Source: Rathayibacter sp. SW19 (GTDB taxonomy: Bacteria; Actinomycetota; Actinomycetes; Actinomycetales; Microbacteriaceae). From it: a DNA stretch of 64,000 bases. Location: contig NZ_CP133020.1 of assembly GCF_030866825.1 (NCBI RefSeq), positions 2,728,001 through 2,792,000 of the forward strand. Reading direction: 5' to 3'. The notes under the pieces were generated by a model. That model was not told the origin of the DNA and did not search any database. It saw nothing but the letters and a program-made list of their open reading frames with translations. The first letter of the stretch is position 1; every line of letters begins with the position of its first letter. Positions 1 to 8,697 of this stretch are shown here, in pieces. A program made the position numbers and the translations under genes.

Positions 1-1
1 C

Positions 2-682
2 CCGATCCTCCGCATCGTCGCGGTGGTACTCGCCGTCGGCATCGTGACGGCCGCACTGGTCACCGCTGCCACCTCGGTGGCGGCCCGGCCGCGCATCGTG
101 CCGCACCTGACCGAAGGCTCGCCGAAGGGCCCGCTTGTGGTCACCATCGGCGATTCGATTATGGAGGGCCACGGCCTGAGCGCACCCGAAGCATGGCCCG
201 GCCTGCTGGCGCAAACCAGCGGATGGCGCATCATCAACTTGGCCAGCGACGGATCGGGGTTCGTTGCGATCGGCGACGAAGGCGACACGTTCGCCAACCA
301 GGTCAGCGCGGCAATCGCGTTGCACCCTGACGCGGTGATCCTCGAGGGCAGCAGTAACGACATCGGTGTCTCGAACAGCGTGCTGGACGCGGCGACGGAT
401 TCGACGATCGCGCACTTGCATCGGGCGCTGCCCGGCGCGGTGCTGATCGGTCTCAGCGCGGTATGGAGCGATACGACCCCGCCGGGTCAGCTGGCCGACA
501 TCGATGACCAGGTCGACGCTGCGGTGACGAGCAGCGGCGGCTACTACCTTGACATCGGCCAGCCACTGGGCGGGCGCGTCGATCTGATGCAGAGCGACGA
601 TGTGCACCCGACCGAGGCGGGCCAGAGTGCACTCGCGCAGGCGATCAGCGGGGCCTTCGCATCGTCGGCTATTCGCTTCTGA
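2..682 (+). CDS. SGNH/GDSL-family hydrolase, 5' end outside window
   Basis: This is a predicted secreted or membrane-anchored esterase/lipase-like SGNH hydrolase. The reading frame is open to the left edge, so the start is probably outside the window; the first internal start is a GTG at 23. The visible N terminus is hydrophobic, like a signal anchor. The family blocks are present: GDSIMEGHG (block I, nucleophile Ser), a GS.SND block (Asn) and DDVHPTEAG (the Asp-x-x-His dyad) near the C terminus. The substrate cannot be told from sequence. It ends just before a convergent membrane-protein gene. Confidence 0.8.
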   Translation, partial: PILRIVAVVLAVGIVTAALVTAATSVAARPRIVPHLTEGSPKGPLVVTIGDSIMEGHGLSAPEAWPGLLAQTSGWRIINLASDGSGFVAIGDEGDTFANQVSAAIALHPDAVILEGSSNDIGVSNSVLDAATDSTIAHLHRALPGAVLIGLSAVWSDTTPPGQLADIDDQVDAAVTSSGGYYLDIGQPLGGRVDLMQSDDVHPTEAGQSALAQAISGAFASSAIRF

Positions 683-1376
683 GCGCATGCCCGGATCGAG
701 CACCATCCGCATCGCTCTTCGCTGCCGGAGCAGGGGCCGCGGTCGGCGCGCGGAGCACCGTGACGACGATCGGCACGAACGTTGCCACCAGTGCCGCAAG
801 CTGCACGATCCCGGCTGGAACTCCACCGACGAAGTTTGCCACCGTCATGATGATCGCCGTAACGGGAACCCATACCGCAACAGCTTTCGCGCGGCGCAGC
901 CCAATGGTCATGAGGATCGGGCCGAGTGAAAAGGCGGCCAAAAACACGACCAGAAGTAGGCTCCCGAGCGGCTCCTGCCCGGCCGCTTTGTCCAACAGCT
1001 CTCTGGCCGGGCCGCCGAGCCCGTCAGCGGCAAGCACGGCATCCGTCCCGAAAAACAGTGCAAGATGCCCGATACCGGCAGCCAGGCCGATCGCGGTGAC
1101 GAGGCCCCCGCCGGTTGTCAGCACCCAACCTCTGCCGGGTACGCGGTCGATGACGGCAGGAATGCCGGCCAGCCAGACCAGCAGGCCGAACACGCTCAGA
1201 ATGCCGAGCGTCAGCCATGCGGCCTGGTTCTGAGCGATCACCTCGTAAACGGTCGCAGTGGGGTTGGCTGCCTGCAGCATCCACTGCATGACGGTCGTCA
1301 CGATCAAGCTGATGGGGCCGGCAATCAGCCCGATCACTCCGGTTATGCGCAGCAGGCGCGCTCGTGTCATGTTCAT
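669..1376 (-). CDS. Six-helix membrane protein of unknown function
   Basis: The protein is about 235 residues with six predicted membrane helices spread through its length and a short polar Ala/Pro-rich tail. No catalytic motif was recognised. The start was set at the ATG at 1376 because AGGAGGG lies seven bases upstream; a longer frame reaches 1406 without a ribosome site. It is divergent from the sensor kinase gene at 1566, and the intergenic region holds a strong inverted repeat, so it may be a target of that two-component system (inference). Its end overlaps the SGNH gene end by 14 bp. Confidence 0.7.
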   Translation of the reverse strand: MNMTRARLLRITGVIGLIAGPISLIVTTVMQWMLQAANPTATVYEVIAQNQAAWLTLGILSVFGLLVWLAGIPAVIDRVPGRGWVLTTGGGLVTAIGLAAGIGHLALFFGTDAVLAADGLGGPARELLDKAAGQEPLGSLLLVVFLAAFSLGPILMTIGLRRAKAVAVWVPVTAIIMTVANFVGGVPAGIVQLAALVATFVPIVVTVLRAPTAAPAPAAKSDADGARSGHALRSE

Positions 1377-1497
1377 GATCAGTCCCTCCTCGCGGCGCGG
1401 GTGCACCGTCTGCAGCCAGCCTCACGGCAACTGCACTCCGGTTTCGTCAGCCATCGGGCTGTTGTGCGGCGCCGAACGGGTGATCCGCTGCGCAGCT

Positions 1498-1539
1498 CAT
1501 CCGCCGAACGGGCGAATGTGTTCGCCTGTTCGGCGGATG
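1498..1539. promoter_or_regulatory. Near-perfect 19-bp inverted repeat, candidate operator or hairpin
   Basis: CATCCGCCGAACGGGCGAA (1498-1516) faces TTCGCCTGTTCGGCGGATG (1521-1539) across a 4-base loop, with one mismatch. The core GCCGAACGGG also occurs as a direct copy at about 1470-1480. It sits 27 bp before the sensor kinase start and between divergent genes, so it may be the binding site of the adjacent response regulator or a transcribed hairpin (inference). Confidence 0.55.
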
Positions 1540-1565
1540 CCGGTTCCCCCGGGCGGGAATAGAGT

Positions 1566-2708
1566 GTGGAAATGTTCGAGTGGGCGGCCTCGGTGCGGAG
1601 GCGGCGGGTGTTCGGGTTTCCCCTGCCCGACCTGCTGCTCGCCGGGTTCCTGTGCGCGGTGGCGGTGGCGAGTGTGCTCACCGGCAACCCGGACGAAGGA
1701 CAACTGGCCATCACCCTGCCCGTCGCGTTCGTGTCCACGCTCGCCGTGTGCTGGCGCAGACGCTCGCCGGTAACCGCCGTCGTGCTGCTGCTGATCACCG
1801 GGATCACCCAAACGCTGTTCGCGGACACCCCGGGTTCGCTCTGGTCGCTGGTGGTCTACGCGATCGTGATGTACTCGCTCGCAGCGCATTATTCGGAGGG
1901 TCGCGCCGCCGTGGTGGGCATCGTGATGGTGACCGGCCTCCTCTTCGAGGAACGCCTTGCCAACGGCGTCGACTATCTGTTCGTCGTGCTGCTATTCGGA
2001 GGATTGTGGCTGCTCGGGCGTGCCAGTCGCTTGTGGCGTTCTCGCGTCTCGCACGCGGAGCAGCATCAGGCAGACCTCGCACGAATCGCCGTCGCTGAAG
2101 AGCGGTTGCGGATCGCTCGCGACCTGCACGACATCGTCGCTCACAGTCTGAGTGTCATTGCCGTGCAGGCCGAGGCAGCAGAGGCTGCGCTCGCGATGCA
2201 CCCGGAACGTGCCCGAGAACCGGTGCTGGCCATCCGTGGCAGCGCACGCGACTCACTTGGCGACATCCGGCGCATGCTGCAGGTTCTGCGCACGGATGAC
2301 GACTCACCGGTTCCAACACCCGGTCTCGCAGCGGTTCAGGCCCTGATCGCCGCAGCGCGCTCAGCCGGGGTGCCGGTGGAATTCTCCGGCTCGATCGATG
2401 CAGCCCGCCCTGCCGTGGTCGATCTGGCCGCTTACCGCATTGTGCAGGAGTCTCTGACCAACGTGATCAGGCATGCTCCGGGCATGCCGACCAGCGTGAG
2501 CATCAGGCAGACCGCGACCGGGCTGGAATTGGAGATCGCCAACCAGCTACCCAAAACGCCGCCGCGACCCGGTCACGGAGCGGGGCTCGGCTTGATCGGA
2601 ATCCGCGAACGCGTCACTGCACTGCAGGGCACCCTCACGATCGGTCCGACCGGCACAGGTCAGTACCGCGTTCGTGCGCGGCTGCCCATGTTTGAAGGCG
2701 CGCCGTGA
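1566..2708 (+). CDS. Two-component sensor histidine kinase, NarL/DesK type
   Basis: This is a membrane histidine kinase of the HisKA_3 class. Residues about 20-150 are hydrophobic with several membrane segments and no obvious extracellular sensor domain, as in DesK-like kinases. The phospho-acceptor motif is LHDIVAHSLSVI (about residue 188), followed by an ATPase domain with N box (VQESLTNVIRHA) and G box (GAGLGLIGIRERV). The start is uncertain: GTG at 1566 or ATG at 1572. It overlaps the response regulator by four bases (GTGA), showing a translationally coupled pair. The signal is unknown. Confidence 0.9.
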   Translation: MEMFEWAASVRRRRVFGFPLPDLLLAGFLCAVAVASVLTGNPDEGQLAITLPVAFVSTLAVCWRRRSPVTAVVLLLITGITQTLFADTPGSLWSLVVYAIVMYSLAAHYSEGRAAVVGIVMVTGLLFEERLANGVDYLFVVLLFGGLWLLGRASRLWRSRVSHAEQHQADLARIAVAEERLRIARDLHDIVAHSLSVIAVQAEAAEAALAMHPERAREPVLAIRGSARDSLGDIRRMLQVLRTDDDSPVPTPGLAAVQALIAAARSAGVPVEFSGSIDAARPAVVDLAAYRIVQESLTNVIRHAPGMPTSVSIRQTATGLELEIANQLPKTPPRPGHGAGLGLIGIRERVTALQGTLTIGPTGTGQYRVRARLPMFEGAP

Positions 2709-3388
2709 TCAGGATTCTCGTCGTCGACGATCAAGTGCTCGTGCGCACGGGGTTCCGGCTTATCCTCGACCTAGAACCCGATCTGGAGGTGGTCGGGGAA
2801 GCGTCGACCGGGGTGGAATGCCTGACTCGGGTCGCTCAGGAACATCCTGACGTCGTCCTGATGGACATCCGGATGCCGGTGCTCGACGGCATCCAGACCA
2901 CCCGACGGCTCACCGAGGCAGGATCGCTCGCCAAGGTGCTGGTGCTGACAACCTTCGACCTCGACGAGTACGTATATGACGCAATGCGAGCGGGCGCGAG
3001 TGGCTTTCTCCTGAAGGATGTGCCACGTGAGCAACTCACGGCGGCCATCCGGATCGTTGCCCACGGCGATTCCTTGCTCGCGCCCTCGATCACGCGTCGA
3101 CTGATCGAACGATTCGTGCGGATGCCTGCACCCGGCGGCAACGCGACCGCGCTTCCGCAGTCGTTGAGCACCCGCGAGCAGGAGGTTTGGACACTTCTGG
3201 CAACCGGGCGCACAAACGCCGAGATCGCGTCGGAATTGTTCCTCGGAGAAGCGACCGTGAAAACGCACGTTGCTCGGCTCCTGGCAAAACTCGGTGTGCG
3301 AGATCGCGTGCAAGCCGTGATCCTCGCGTACGAGACGGGCTTCGTGCAACCGGGCGAACTCGAGCGTGGAGGATCACGCGACGTGTGA
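2705..3388 (+). CDS. LuxR/NarL-family response regulator
   Basis: The protein has an N-terminal receiver domain, with acidic pocket VVDDQ, phospho-acceptor Asp in VVLMDIRMPVLDG (about residue 54), conserved Thr in VLTTF and Lys in LLKD. A C-terminal LuxR-type helix-turn-helix follows (LSTREQEVWTLLATG...ATVKTHVARLLAKLG). It should be phosphorylated by the kinase encoded just upstream and act as a DNA-binding regulator. The GTG start overlaps the kinase stop. The gene ends four bases from the convergent ffh end. Confidence 0.92.
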   Translation: MIRILVVDDQVLVRTGFRLILDLEPDLEVVGEASTGVECLTRVAQEHPDVVLMDIRMPVLDGIQTTRRLTEAGSLAKVLVLTTFDLDEYVYDAMRAGASGFLLKDVPREQLTAAIRIVAHGDSLLAPSITRRLIERFVRMPAPGGNATALPQSLSTREQEVWTLLATGRTNAEIASELFLGEATVKTHVARLLAKLGVRDRVQAVILAYETGFVQPGELERGGSRDV

Positions 3389-3392
3389 GCGC

Positions 3393-4967
3393 TCAGCGCC
3401 CGAGATACTTCTGCAACGTTGCGAGCTCTTCTTCGCTGGGAGCGCCGGGCTTTCCCTTGCCCGCGGCCTTACCGCCCAGACCGAACCCGGAGCCACTGAC
3501 AACGGCAGTGCTGCCTGGCTTGGTGCCCGCGGCGATCGCCGCGTTCTCCGCAGCGCGCTTGGCCGGGTTGCCCGAGCGCGACCCCTTCACCTTCTGCGGC
3601 TTCGCCTTGCCGACGTAACCGGCTCCCGGGATCGGACCCATGCCCGGAACGTTCGGCACGCCGCCTTTCGCTACAGTCTTCATCATCTTCGCGGCCTGCT
3701 CGAAGCGCATCACGAGCTGGTTGACATCCGTCACGGTCATGCCGGAACCCCGCGCAATGCGCACCCGGCGCGACCCGTTCAGGAGTTTCGGGTTAGCGCG
3801 CTCCGCCTTCGTCATCGACTGGATGATCGCCTCGGTGCGCACGATCTCTTTCTCGTCGAAGTTGTCCAGCTGCTGCTTCATCGCGCCGGCACCTGGCAGC
3901 ATGCCCATCATCTTCTTGATCGAGCCCATGTTGCGCAGCTGCTGCATCTGCTTGAGGAAGTCGTCGAGCGTGAACGTGTCGGTCGCGAACTTCTCGGCGA
4001 CCTTGCGAGCTTCTTCTTCGTCGAACGCTTCCTGCGCTTGCTCGATCAGGGTGAGCACGTCGCCGAGGTCGAGGATGCGACTGGCCATCCGGTCCGGATA
4101 GAACGGCTCGAAGTCGTCAAGACCCTCACCCGTTGAGGCGAAGATGATCGGACGACCGGTGACGGATGCGACCGACAACGCAGCACCACCGCGCGCATCG
4201 CCATCGAGCTTGGACAGCACGACGCCGGTGAAGTCCACACCGTCCTGGAACGCCTTGGCCGTTGCCACCGCGTCTTGCCCGATCATCGCGTCGATGACGA
4301 ACAACACTTCGTCTGGATCGGTGGCCTTTCGGATGTCCGAAGCCTGCTTCATCAGTTCTGCGTCGACGCCAAGACGGCCCGCCGTGTCGATGATGACCGT
4401 GTCGTACTGCTGCCGTTCCGCCTGCTTGACGGCGTCCTTGGCGACGCGCACCGGATTTCCCACACCGTTGCCGGGCTCCGGCGCGAACACCGGCACGCCG
4501 GCCTGTTCGCCGACGATCTGCAACTGGGTGACCGCGTTCGGCCGCTGGAGGTCTGCCGCGACGAGCATCGGGGTGTGGCCGCCCTTGACCAGCCACTTCG
4601 CGAGTTTTCCGGCTAGCGTTGTCTTCCCTGCACCCTGCAGGCCGGCGAGCATGATCACCGTCGGGGGCTTCTTCGCGAACAGCAGTTGACGCTGCTGCCC
4701 GCCGAGGATGCCGACAAGCTCCTCATTGACGATCTGCACGACCTGTTGCGCGGGGTTCAGCGCCTTGTTGACCTCGTCACCGAGCGCACGCTCGCGAACA
4801 GCCGCCGTGAACTGCTTGACAACAGGCAGAGCGACATCGGCGTCGAGCAGAGCGCGACGGATCTCGCGGACGGTGCCATCGACATCCGCAGCGGAGAGTT
4901 TGCCCTTGGTGCGGAGGTTCTTGAAGGTGTCTGTAAGGCGGTCAGAAAGGGTGCCGAAAGTTGCCAT
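3393..4967 (-). CDS. ffh: Signal recognition particle protein Ffh
   Basis: Ffh is the SRP54 GTPase that binds 4.5S RNA and signal sequences of nascent membrane proteins and docks on FtsY. The order is an N domain (residues 1-90), a G domain with P loop GLQGAGKTT at about 109, the DTAGR motif and TKLDG-like motif (SKLDGDARGG), and a Met-rich M domain with GSGMTVTDVNQL. At 524 residues it has the usual length plus a Gly/Lys-rich tail. The receptor gene ftsY lies upstream on the same strand, separated by one small gene. Confidence 0.97.
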   Translation of the reverse strand: MATFGTLSDRLTDTFKNLRTKGKLSAADVDGTVREIRRALLDADVALPVVKQFTAAVRERALGDEVNKALNPAQQVVQIVNEELVGILGGQQRQLLFAKKPPTVIMLAGLQGAGKTTLAGKLAKWLVKGGHTPMLVAADLQRPNAVTQLQIVGEQAGVPVFAPEPGNGVGNPVRVAKDAVKQAERQQYDTVIIDTAGRLGVDAELMKQASDIRKATDPDEVLFVIDAMIGQDAVATAKAFQDGVDFTGVVLSKLDGDARGGAALSVASVTGRPIIFASTGEGLDDFEPFYPDRMASRILDLGDVLTLIEQAQEAFDEEEARKVAEKFATDTFTLDDFLKQMQQLRNMGSIKKMMGMLPGAGAMKQQLDNFDEKEIVRTEAIIQSMTKAERANPKLLNGSRRVRIARGSGMTVTDVNQLVMRFEQAAKMMKTVAKGGVPNVPGMGPIPGAGYVGKAKPQKVKGSRSGNPAKRAAENAAIAAGTKPGSTAVVSGSGFGLGGKAAGKGKPGAPSEEELATLQKYLGR

Positions 4968-5019
4968 GGTCCGTCAATCTTAACCTGTCGGATGGTGTGC
5001 GTCCGCCGCGGGCTATCCG

Positions 5020-5520
5020 TCAGTTCGCCATGTCGACGGCCGACACGTCTCCCTGGATGTCGAAGCTGACCACGAGCAGATACTCAGTGTCGTCCGGGCT
5101 GATCGAGTAGTCGAATTCGGCGAACGCATCGCCGTCGTCGTCACGTTGCGGAAACAAGCCGACATGCACGAGCTGCAGCGAACGCAGCACATCCATGGGA
5201 ATATCCCCGGAGTTGTGCACGAGAAGATCGAGCAGACTCTCCCCCAAGGTGCCGACGTGGACGTCGACGTACTGCGCGGTGACGGATTCCCGCTCGCTCA
5301 GCTGAGCGATGAGCGCGTCACGTGCGCGCGCGTCAAAGCCCTCCAACGAATGGATGACTGCCGCCGCCAAAGCCAGCTGGGCGTCGCCGACCGCGGTCTC
5401 GTCATCGGCGGTCAGGTCGATCGCGACGACCTGGTTGCCAAGCTCGGTCTCGCTCGACCAGCGGAGGCCCCCGTAGCCGTTGTCTTCGATGACACCGAAG
5501 AAGTCGTGCTCGATCGACAT
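5020..5520 (-). CDS. Conserved hypothetical protein between ftsY and ffh
   Basis: This 166-residue acidic soluble protein has no signal peptide or membrane segment and no catalytic motif that I recognise. It resembles the DUF2004 group of actinobacterial proteins in overall character, but that is a recollection, not a search. It starts six bases after the ftsY stop on the same strand, so it is probably cotranscribed with ftsY and possibly ffh. A role in SRP-linked targeting would be speculation from position alone. Confidence 0.7.
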   Translation of the reverse strand: MSIEHDFFGVIEDNGYGGLRWSSETELGNQVVAIDLTADDETAVGDAQLALAAAVIHSLEGFDARARDALIAQLSERESVTAQYVDVHVGTLGESLLDLLVHNSGDIPMDVLRSLQLVHVGLFPQRDDDGDAFAEFDYSISPDDTEYLLVVSFDIQGDVSAVDMAN

Positions 5521-5526
5521 TGGATG

Positions 5527-6408
5527 CTATCCAACCAGTTGTGCGGCGAACACGTGCGGGGTGAAGCCGGTGAGATCGTTGATGCCTTCGCCCTGGCCGA
5601 CGAGTTTGATCGGCAGGCCCGTCTGTTCCTGCACGGCGAGCACGAATCCGCCCTTGGCCGAGCCGTCGAGTTTGGTCAGCACGAGCCCGGTGACGCCGGC
5701 GTGTTCGATGAACGCGTGCGCCTGAGCCAGCCCGTTCTGCCCGGTCGTCGCATCGAGCACGAGCAGCACTTCGGAGATCGGCGCCTGCCGTTCGAGCACC
5801 CGCTTGATCTTCGACAGTTCGTCCATCAGGCCGCCCTTGGTCTGCAACCGCCCTGCCGTGTCGATGATGACGATCTCCGTGCCGTCTGCCTTGGCCTTTT
5901 CGACCGTTTGGAAAGCGACGGATGCGGGATCCTGACCGTGCTGCTGCGGTCGCACGATCTCGGCGCCGGCGCGTTCCGCCCACGTTGCCAGCTGCTCGAC
6001 CGCGGCCGCGCGGAACGTATCGGCCGCGCCGACGACGACAGTGCGGTCGTAGGTGCGCAGGAACTTGGCGAATTTGCCGATCGTCGTCGTCTTACCCACA
6101 CCGTTCACACCGACGACGAGCACAACGGCCGGGCGCTCGGTGAGCTTCAGAGTGGGGTCCAGTTTCGAAAGGCGTTCCTCGATACCTTCGCGCAGCATCC
6201 GCTGGAGGTCGGCCGGGTCTGTCGTGTGAAAGTGGGCCACCTTGGCACGCAGATCATCCACGACGGCGTCCGTCACATCCGGGCCGAAGTCTGCGGTGAT
6301 GAGCGCGGACTCGAGGTTCTCCCAGGTCTCCTCGTCGATGGTCTTCTTCGCGAACATGCCGCGCAGTGCGCCGGAGAGCGACCAGGGGGTGTGTTCAGCC
6401 ATGCGCAC
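5527..6408 (-). CDS. ftsY: Signal recognition particle receptor FtsY
   Basis: FtsY is the membrane-associated SRP receptor GTPase that pairs with Ffh to hand nascent chains to the Sec translocon. The NG domain is clear: an N-domain helical bundle, P loop VGVNGVGKTTT near residue 105, DTAGRLQTKG, and LTKLDGSAKGG near 250. The acidic A domain typical of E. coli is almost absent, as in many actinobacteria. ATG at 6402 (MAEHTPW) is an alternative start. It lies upstream of the hypothetical gene and ffh. Confidence 0.96.
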   Translation of the reverse strand: MRMAEHTPWSLSGALRGMFAKKTIDEETWENLESALITADFGPDVTDAVVDDLRAKVAHFHTTDPADLQRMLREGIEERLSKLDPTLKLTERPAVVLVVGVNGVGKTTTIGKFAKFLRTYDRTVVVGAADTFRAAAVEQLATWAERAGAEIVRPQQHGQDPASVAFQTVEKAKADGTEIVIIDTAGRLQTKGGLMDELSKIKRVLERQAPISEVLLVLDATTGQNGLAQAHAFIEHAGVTGLVLTKLDGSAKGGFVLAVQEQTGLPIKLVGQGEGINDLTGFTPHVFAAQLVG

Positions 6409-6493
6409 AGTCTATTCGCGGAGCGGCGCCGACTATCGGCCGCAGCCTGGCCGCACGAAGACGCGCTCCCGATCCCCGGGGCAGTCCTGACTT

Positions 6494-6859
6494 CTACAGA
6501 ACATTGATGGCACTCGCACGCCAACGATCGCGGTATTGCTCGAGACGAATTGCCACCGCACGTACTCGAACGGCGGTACGCACAATGACCACGCCCTCTA
6601 CAACGCCGTCCCTGGGGGCACTGCAGGTCACGCGGATGATGTGCGCCGAAGGAAGGCGCGCCAGCAGCCGCGGTGCCTCCCGCGCACGGCTCGAGACGAT
6701 GACTCGTTTCAGAATGTGTTCGTAAACGTCTGCGGTTACCCAGCCGATGAGCTGGTCGAGTTCACGGGCCCCCGCTAACACTTCAAGCACGCCACGCGTC
6801 AGATTCTGCAACAGAATCTCCTGGTACGTCGGTGGGTTCCCGTCGGCCTGGCGGCCCAC
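6494..6859 (-). CDS. Rv3235-family protein
   Basis: This small protein (about 121 residues) has the layout I associate with the actinobacterial Rv3235 family: an N-terminal helix with LTRGVLEVLAGARELDQL, a central V.SSR segment, and a conserved C terminus RVRAVAIRLE.YRDRWR. Function is unknown. GTG at 6859 is the only standard start: the frame stays open upstream to a stop near 6905 without an ATG or GTG, so the start is weakly supported. It lies after the first PIN toxin gene in the same direction. Confidence 0.65.
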   Translation of the reverse strand: MGRQADGNPPTYQEILLQNLTRGVLEVLAGARELDQLIGWVTADVYEHILKRVIVSSRAREAPRLLARLPSAHIIRVTCSAPRDGVVEGVVIVRTAVRVRAVAIRLEQYRDRWRASAINVL

Positions 6860-6904
6860 GGGAACGACGATCTTGAGGCGTTGGGAGTCAACAGCACCTA
6901 GCAG

Positions 6905-7345
6905 TCATGGCGGATCCACAGGTGCATTCGGGTTCATCGTTGTGAGGCCGAGTGCATTCCACGCTTTCAGGAGCGCCTGATCTCCGCTTGCGGCGGCAAA
7001 TTCATCGCCGCTGAGTTCTGCAGCAGCCGCACAGTGGACCGCATCGTATCCGCGGAGCCCGAACCGTCGCGCTAAGTGACCGGCCGCGACCATCAGCTGT
7101 GCGTCGAGCTCGCGTATGTTGCATTGTCGCCACACCGCGGCGACCAAAAACAGCGCTTCGTCGTGGTCGCTTGATGTAATCCGCCCAAGGCGCTCTGCCG
7201 CGGCAAGTGCGGCTGACACTTCGACGTGGACGAGTCGCGTCACCACGATCTGGTCGGCCGCGTCCCACAGTCGCCGGCAGCGGGCGGAGCCCGCCTCATC
7301 GACAACGAGCGGCAAGAACGCCGAGGTGTCGAAATAGGCGATCAC
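6905..7345 (-). CDS. PIN-domain toxin (VapC-like), pair 1
   Basis: This is a predicted PIN-fold ribonuclease toxin. Acidic active-site residues fit the family: Asp in AYFDTSAF near the N terminus, Glu in HVEVSAAL, Asp in GYDAVHCA and a later Asp in ASGDQALLKAW. The length of 146 residues is slightly longer than a minimal VapC. It overlaps the upstream antitoxin by four bases (ATGA), the usual toxin-antitoxin coupling. The RNA target cannot be inferred. Confidence 0.88.
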   Translation of the reverse strand: MIAYFDTSAFLPLVVDEAGSARCRRLWDAADQIVVTRLVHVEVSAALAAAERLGRITSSDHDEALFLVAAVWRQCNIRELDAQLMVAAGHLARRFGLRGYDAVHCAAAAELSGDEFAAASGDQALLKAWNALGLTTMNPNAPVDPP

Positions 7346-7596
7346 GCTCGCTGCGCCTCCACCAGATCACTGACGGGGCCCTTTGCTGCGATGGGCCGCG
7401 GCAATGGCGTGCGCGGAGCGGTTGGAGCCGTCAAGAGCTGTTCAGCCAGTAGCTGTTCGAACGCAGATGCACCCTCGACCGGAACGATACGGGCGATTGC
7501 GTGCCCGTGATCGGTCACGGTCAACGACTGACCGTTGCGGACGGCCTGAAGCTGACTGCTCAGCGAATCGCGAAGCGCGCGAATGCCGATACTCAC
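7342..7596 (-). CDS. Phd/YefM-type antitoxin, pair 1
   Basis: This 84-residue protein starts with the Phd/YefM-like signature: IGIRALRDSLSSQLQAVRNGQSLTV, then TDHGHAIARIVP. That fold forms a dimeric DNA-binding N-terminal domain, with a disordered C-terminal tail that neutralises the toxin. It precedes and overlaps the PIN toxin. Autoregulation is likely through the inverted repeat at 7626-7641 upstream of its start. Confidence 0.85.
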   Translation of the reverse strand: MSIGIRALRDSLSSQLQAVRNGQSLTVTDHGHAIARIVPVEGASAFEQLLAEQLLTAPTAPRTPLPRPIAAKGPVSDLVEAQRA

Positions 7597-7625
7597 GATT
7601 GCCTCCGTGGCGTCATCTTTCCCTC

Positions 7626-7641
7626 AATTGTAGCCACAATT
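7626..7641 (-). promoter_or_regulatory. Candidate operator/promoter of toxin-antitoxin pair 1
   Basis: AATTGT (7626-7631) and ACAATT (7636-7641) form a perfect 6-bp inverted repeat with a 4-base spacer, about 30 bp upstream of the antitoxin start. On the minus strand it includes TACAAT, a plausible -10 hexamer. Just beyond it, the 10-mer ATGCGATCGG occurs twice (7643 and 7658). This fits antitoxin autoregulation (inference). Confidence 0.45.
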
Positions 7642-7681
7642 CATGCGATCGGAATTGATGCGATCGGCTCGACCGTAGGGG

Positions 7682-8119
7682 TCACCCCGGCAACAGGAAG
7701 ACGTGCTCTCGCTCGTCGGGCGCAAGCAACTCGACGATCGCGCGATCGAGCGTCGCGAGCACCGCTCCCGTCGTCGCCGCGAGGTTGACAAGATGTGCGT
7801 CGGTGACCTGCCGATAACTCGACATGCGGTCTGTGACGATCGCAGCGCGTGCAAGCGATGAATCGTCGATCAGAAAGACATGCCTTGGCAGCGCACGGAT
7901 TGCAGACAGACTCGCAATCGCCTCGGAAGCTCGGATCGAGGACCCTACCACCGCTGCGTTCATCGACAATCGCAGGTACCCTGCCTCCGTGAACGGCGTC
8001 GTCGCCCACGCATCGGTCAGGGCGTCGAACCAGGCGTGGCTGCGGAGGTGATGCACATGCTGCGGCCAGGCCAGGGCGATCAACACATTGACATCGAGCA
8101 GATAGGGCTTAGTCACCAT
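7682..8119 (-). CDS. PIN-domain toxin (VapC-like), pair 2
   Basis: This is a second PIN-fold ribonuclease toxin, unrelated in detail to pair 1. The acidic residues are visible in LLDVNVLIALAW (Asp), TEAGYLRL (Glu), VTDAHLVNLA (Asp) and LATLDRAI (Asp). The sequence has the SSYRQVTDAHL pattern common in actinobacterial VapC. Its start overlaps the end of its antitoxin gene by 11 bases. It lies downstream of the opposite-strand DUF222 gene, in the accessory block between ftsY and smc. Confidence 0.88.
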   Translation of the reverse strand: MVTKPYLLDVNVLIALAWPQHVHHLRSHAWFDALTDAWATTPFTEAGYLRLSMNAAVVGSSIRASEAIASLSAIRALPRHVFLIDDSSLARAAIVTDRMSSYRQVTDAHLVNLAATTGAVLATLDRAIVELLAPDEREHVFLLPG

Positions 8120-8339
8120 CGCGATGCTCGTTCACAAGGTCGAGGGTGATGGCGGCCGCGTCAGAATCAGGTCGGAAGATCGGAAACCCACTCGGGCTCG
8201 CACCAAAGGCGTTGTCGCGCGGAGCAAGACCCCGCAGAGCGAGCCGACTAACGGCCTCACCGATCGAAATCTTGCCATCGCGGGCCAGCGCCCGTGCCGC
8301 GCTCAGCACTGAGTCATCGATATCCAACGTCGTTCGCAT
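8109..8339 (-). CDS. Ribbon-helix-helix antitoxin (VapB-like), pair 2
   Basis: The N terminus MRTTLDIDDSVLSAARALA is the typical VapB ribbon-helix-helix DNA-binding start, followed by a helix (ISIGEAVSRLALRGL) and a flexible toxin-binding tail. The ATG at 8339 was preferred over the one at 8342 because it begins the conserved strand. It overlaps the PIN gene and is presumably autoregulated from the AT-rich stretch at 8340-8365. Confidence 0.88.
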   Translation of the reverse strand: MRTTLDIDDSVLSAARALARDGKISIGEAVSRLALRGLAPRDNAFGASPSGFPIFRPDSDAAAITLDLVNEHRDGD

Positions 8340-8697
8340 CACATCATCATAACATCAGCGCATCACGCGTCGCGACGAGTGTATTGTCCGGTGATTGAGG
8401 AGCGAGCGTCAGCGAGTGTCTCGAAATCCCGCCGTCGGTTGGCCCGTCGAGTGCTGGCTGATTCGTCGTTCGACCGGAGGGTGCGCGCTCTGGCGGCTGG
8501 GCACTGGTTCAGCGCGGGTGTCCGGTGTCCCGACCGCGGTCGAGGACGTAGTGGGTCATCGCTTGCACGTGACCGGTCGGTGCGCCACCTGCGGTTTTTG
8601 TCACGGTTGGGTAACGGTCTGAGAATGTTTGAAGATCCGCGTGTTTTCGCGGGTTTTCCGGGGTCGGAATGTCGGTGGCCTGTGACAGATTGGGGGT
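8340..8697. other. Intergenic region between VapB and DUF222 gene
   Basis: No convincing gene is visible here. It carries the vapB promoter region at one end and the leader of the DUF222 gene at the other. A degenerate copy of the GGTCGAGTA...GAGACC palindromic repeat lies near 8391-8429. Reading frames across the rest lack family features. Confidence 0.5.
8391..8429. repeat. Degenerate palindromic repeat (GGTCGAGTA family)
   Basis: The stretch begins GGTGATTGAGGAGCGAGCG and ends GAGTGTCTCGAAATC. It has the same plan as copies in smc, leuC and at 57.2 kb, with several substitutions. It is probably an old copy. Confidence 0.45.

Noticed and set aside
5146..6507. A 453-codon plus-strand frame opposite ftsY
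   Set aside because: It is antisense to ftsY and the gene after it, with shadow-like composition.
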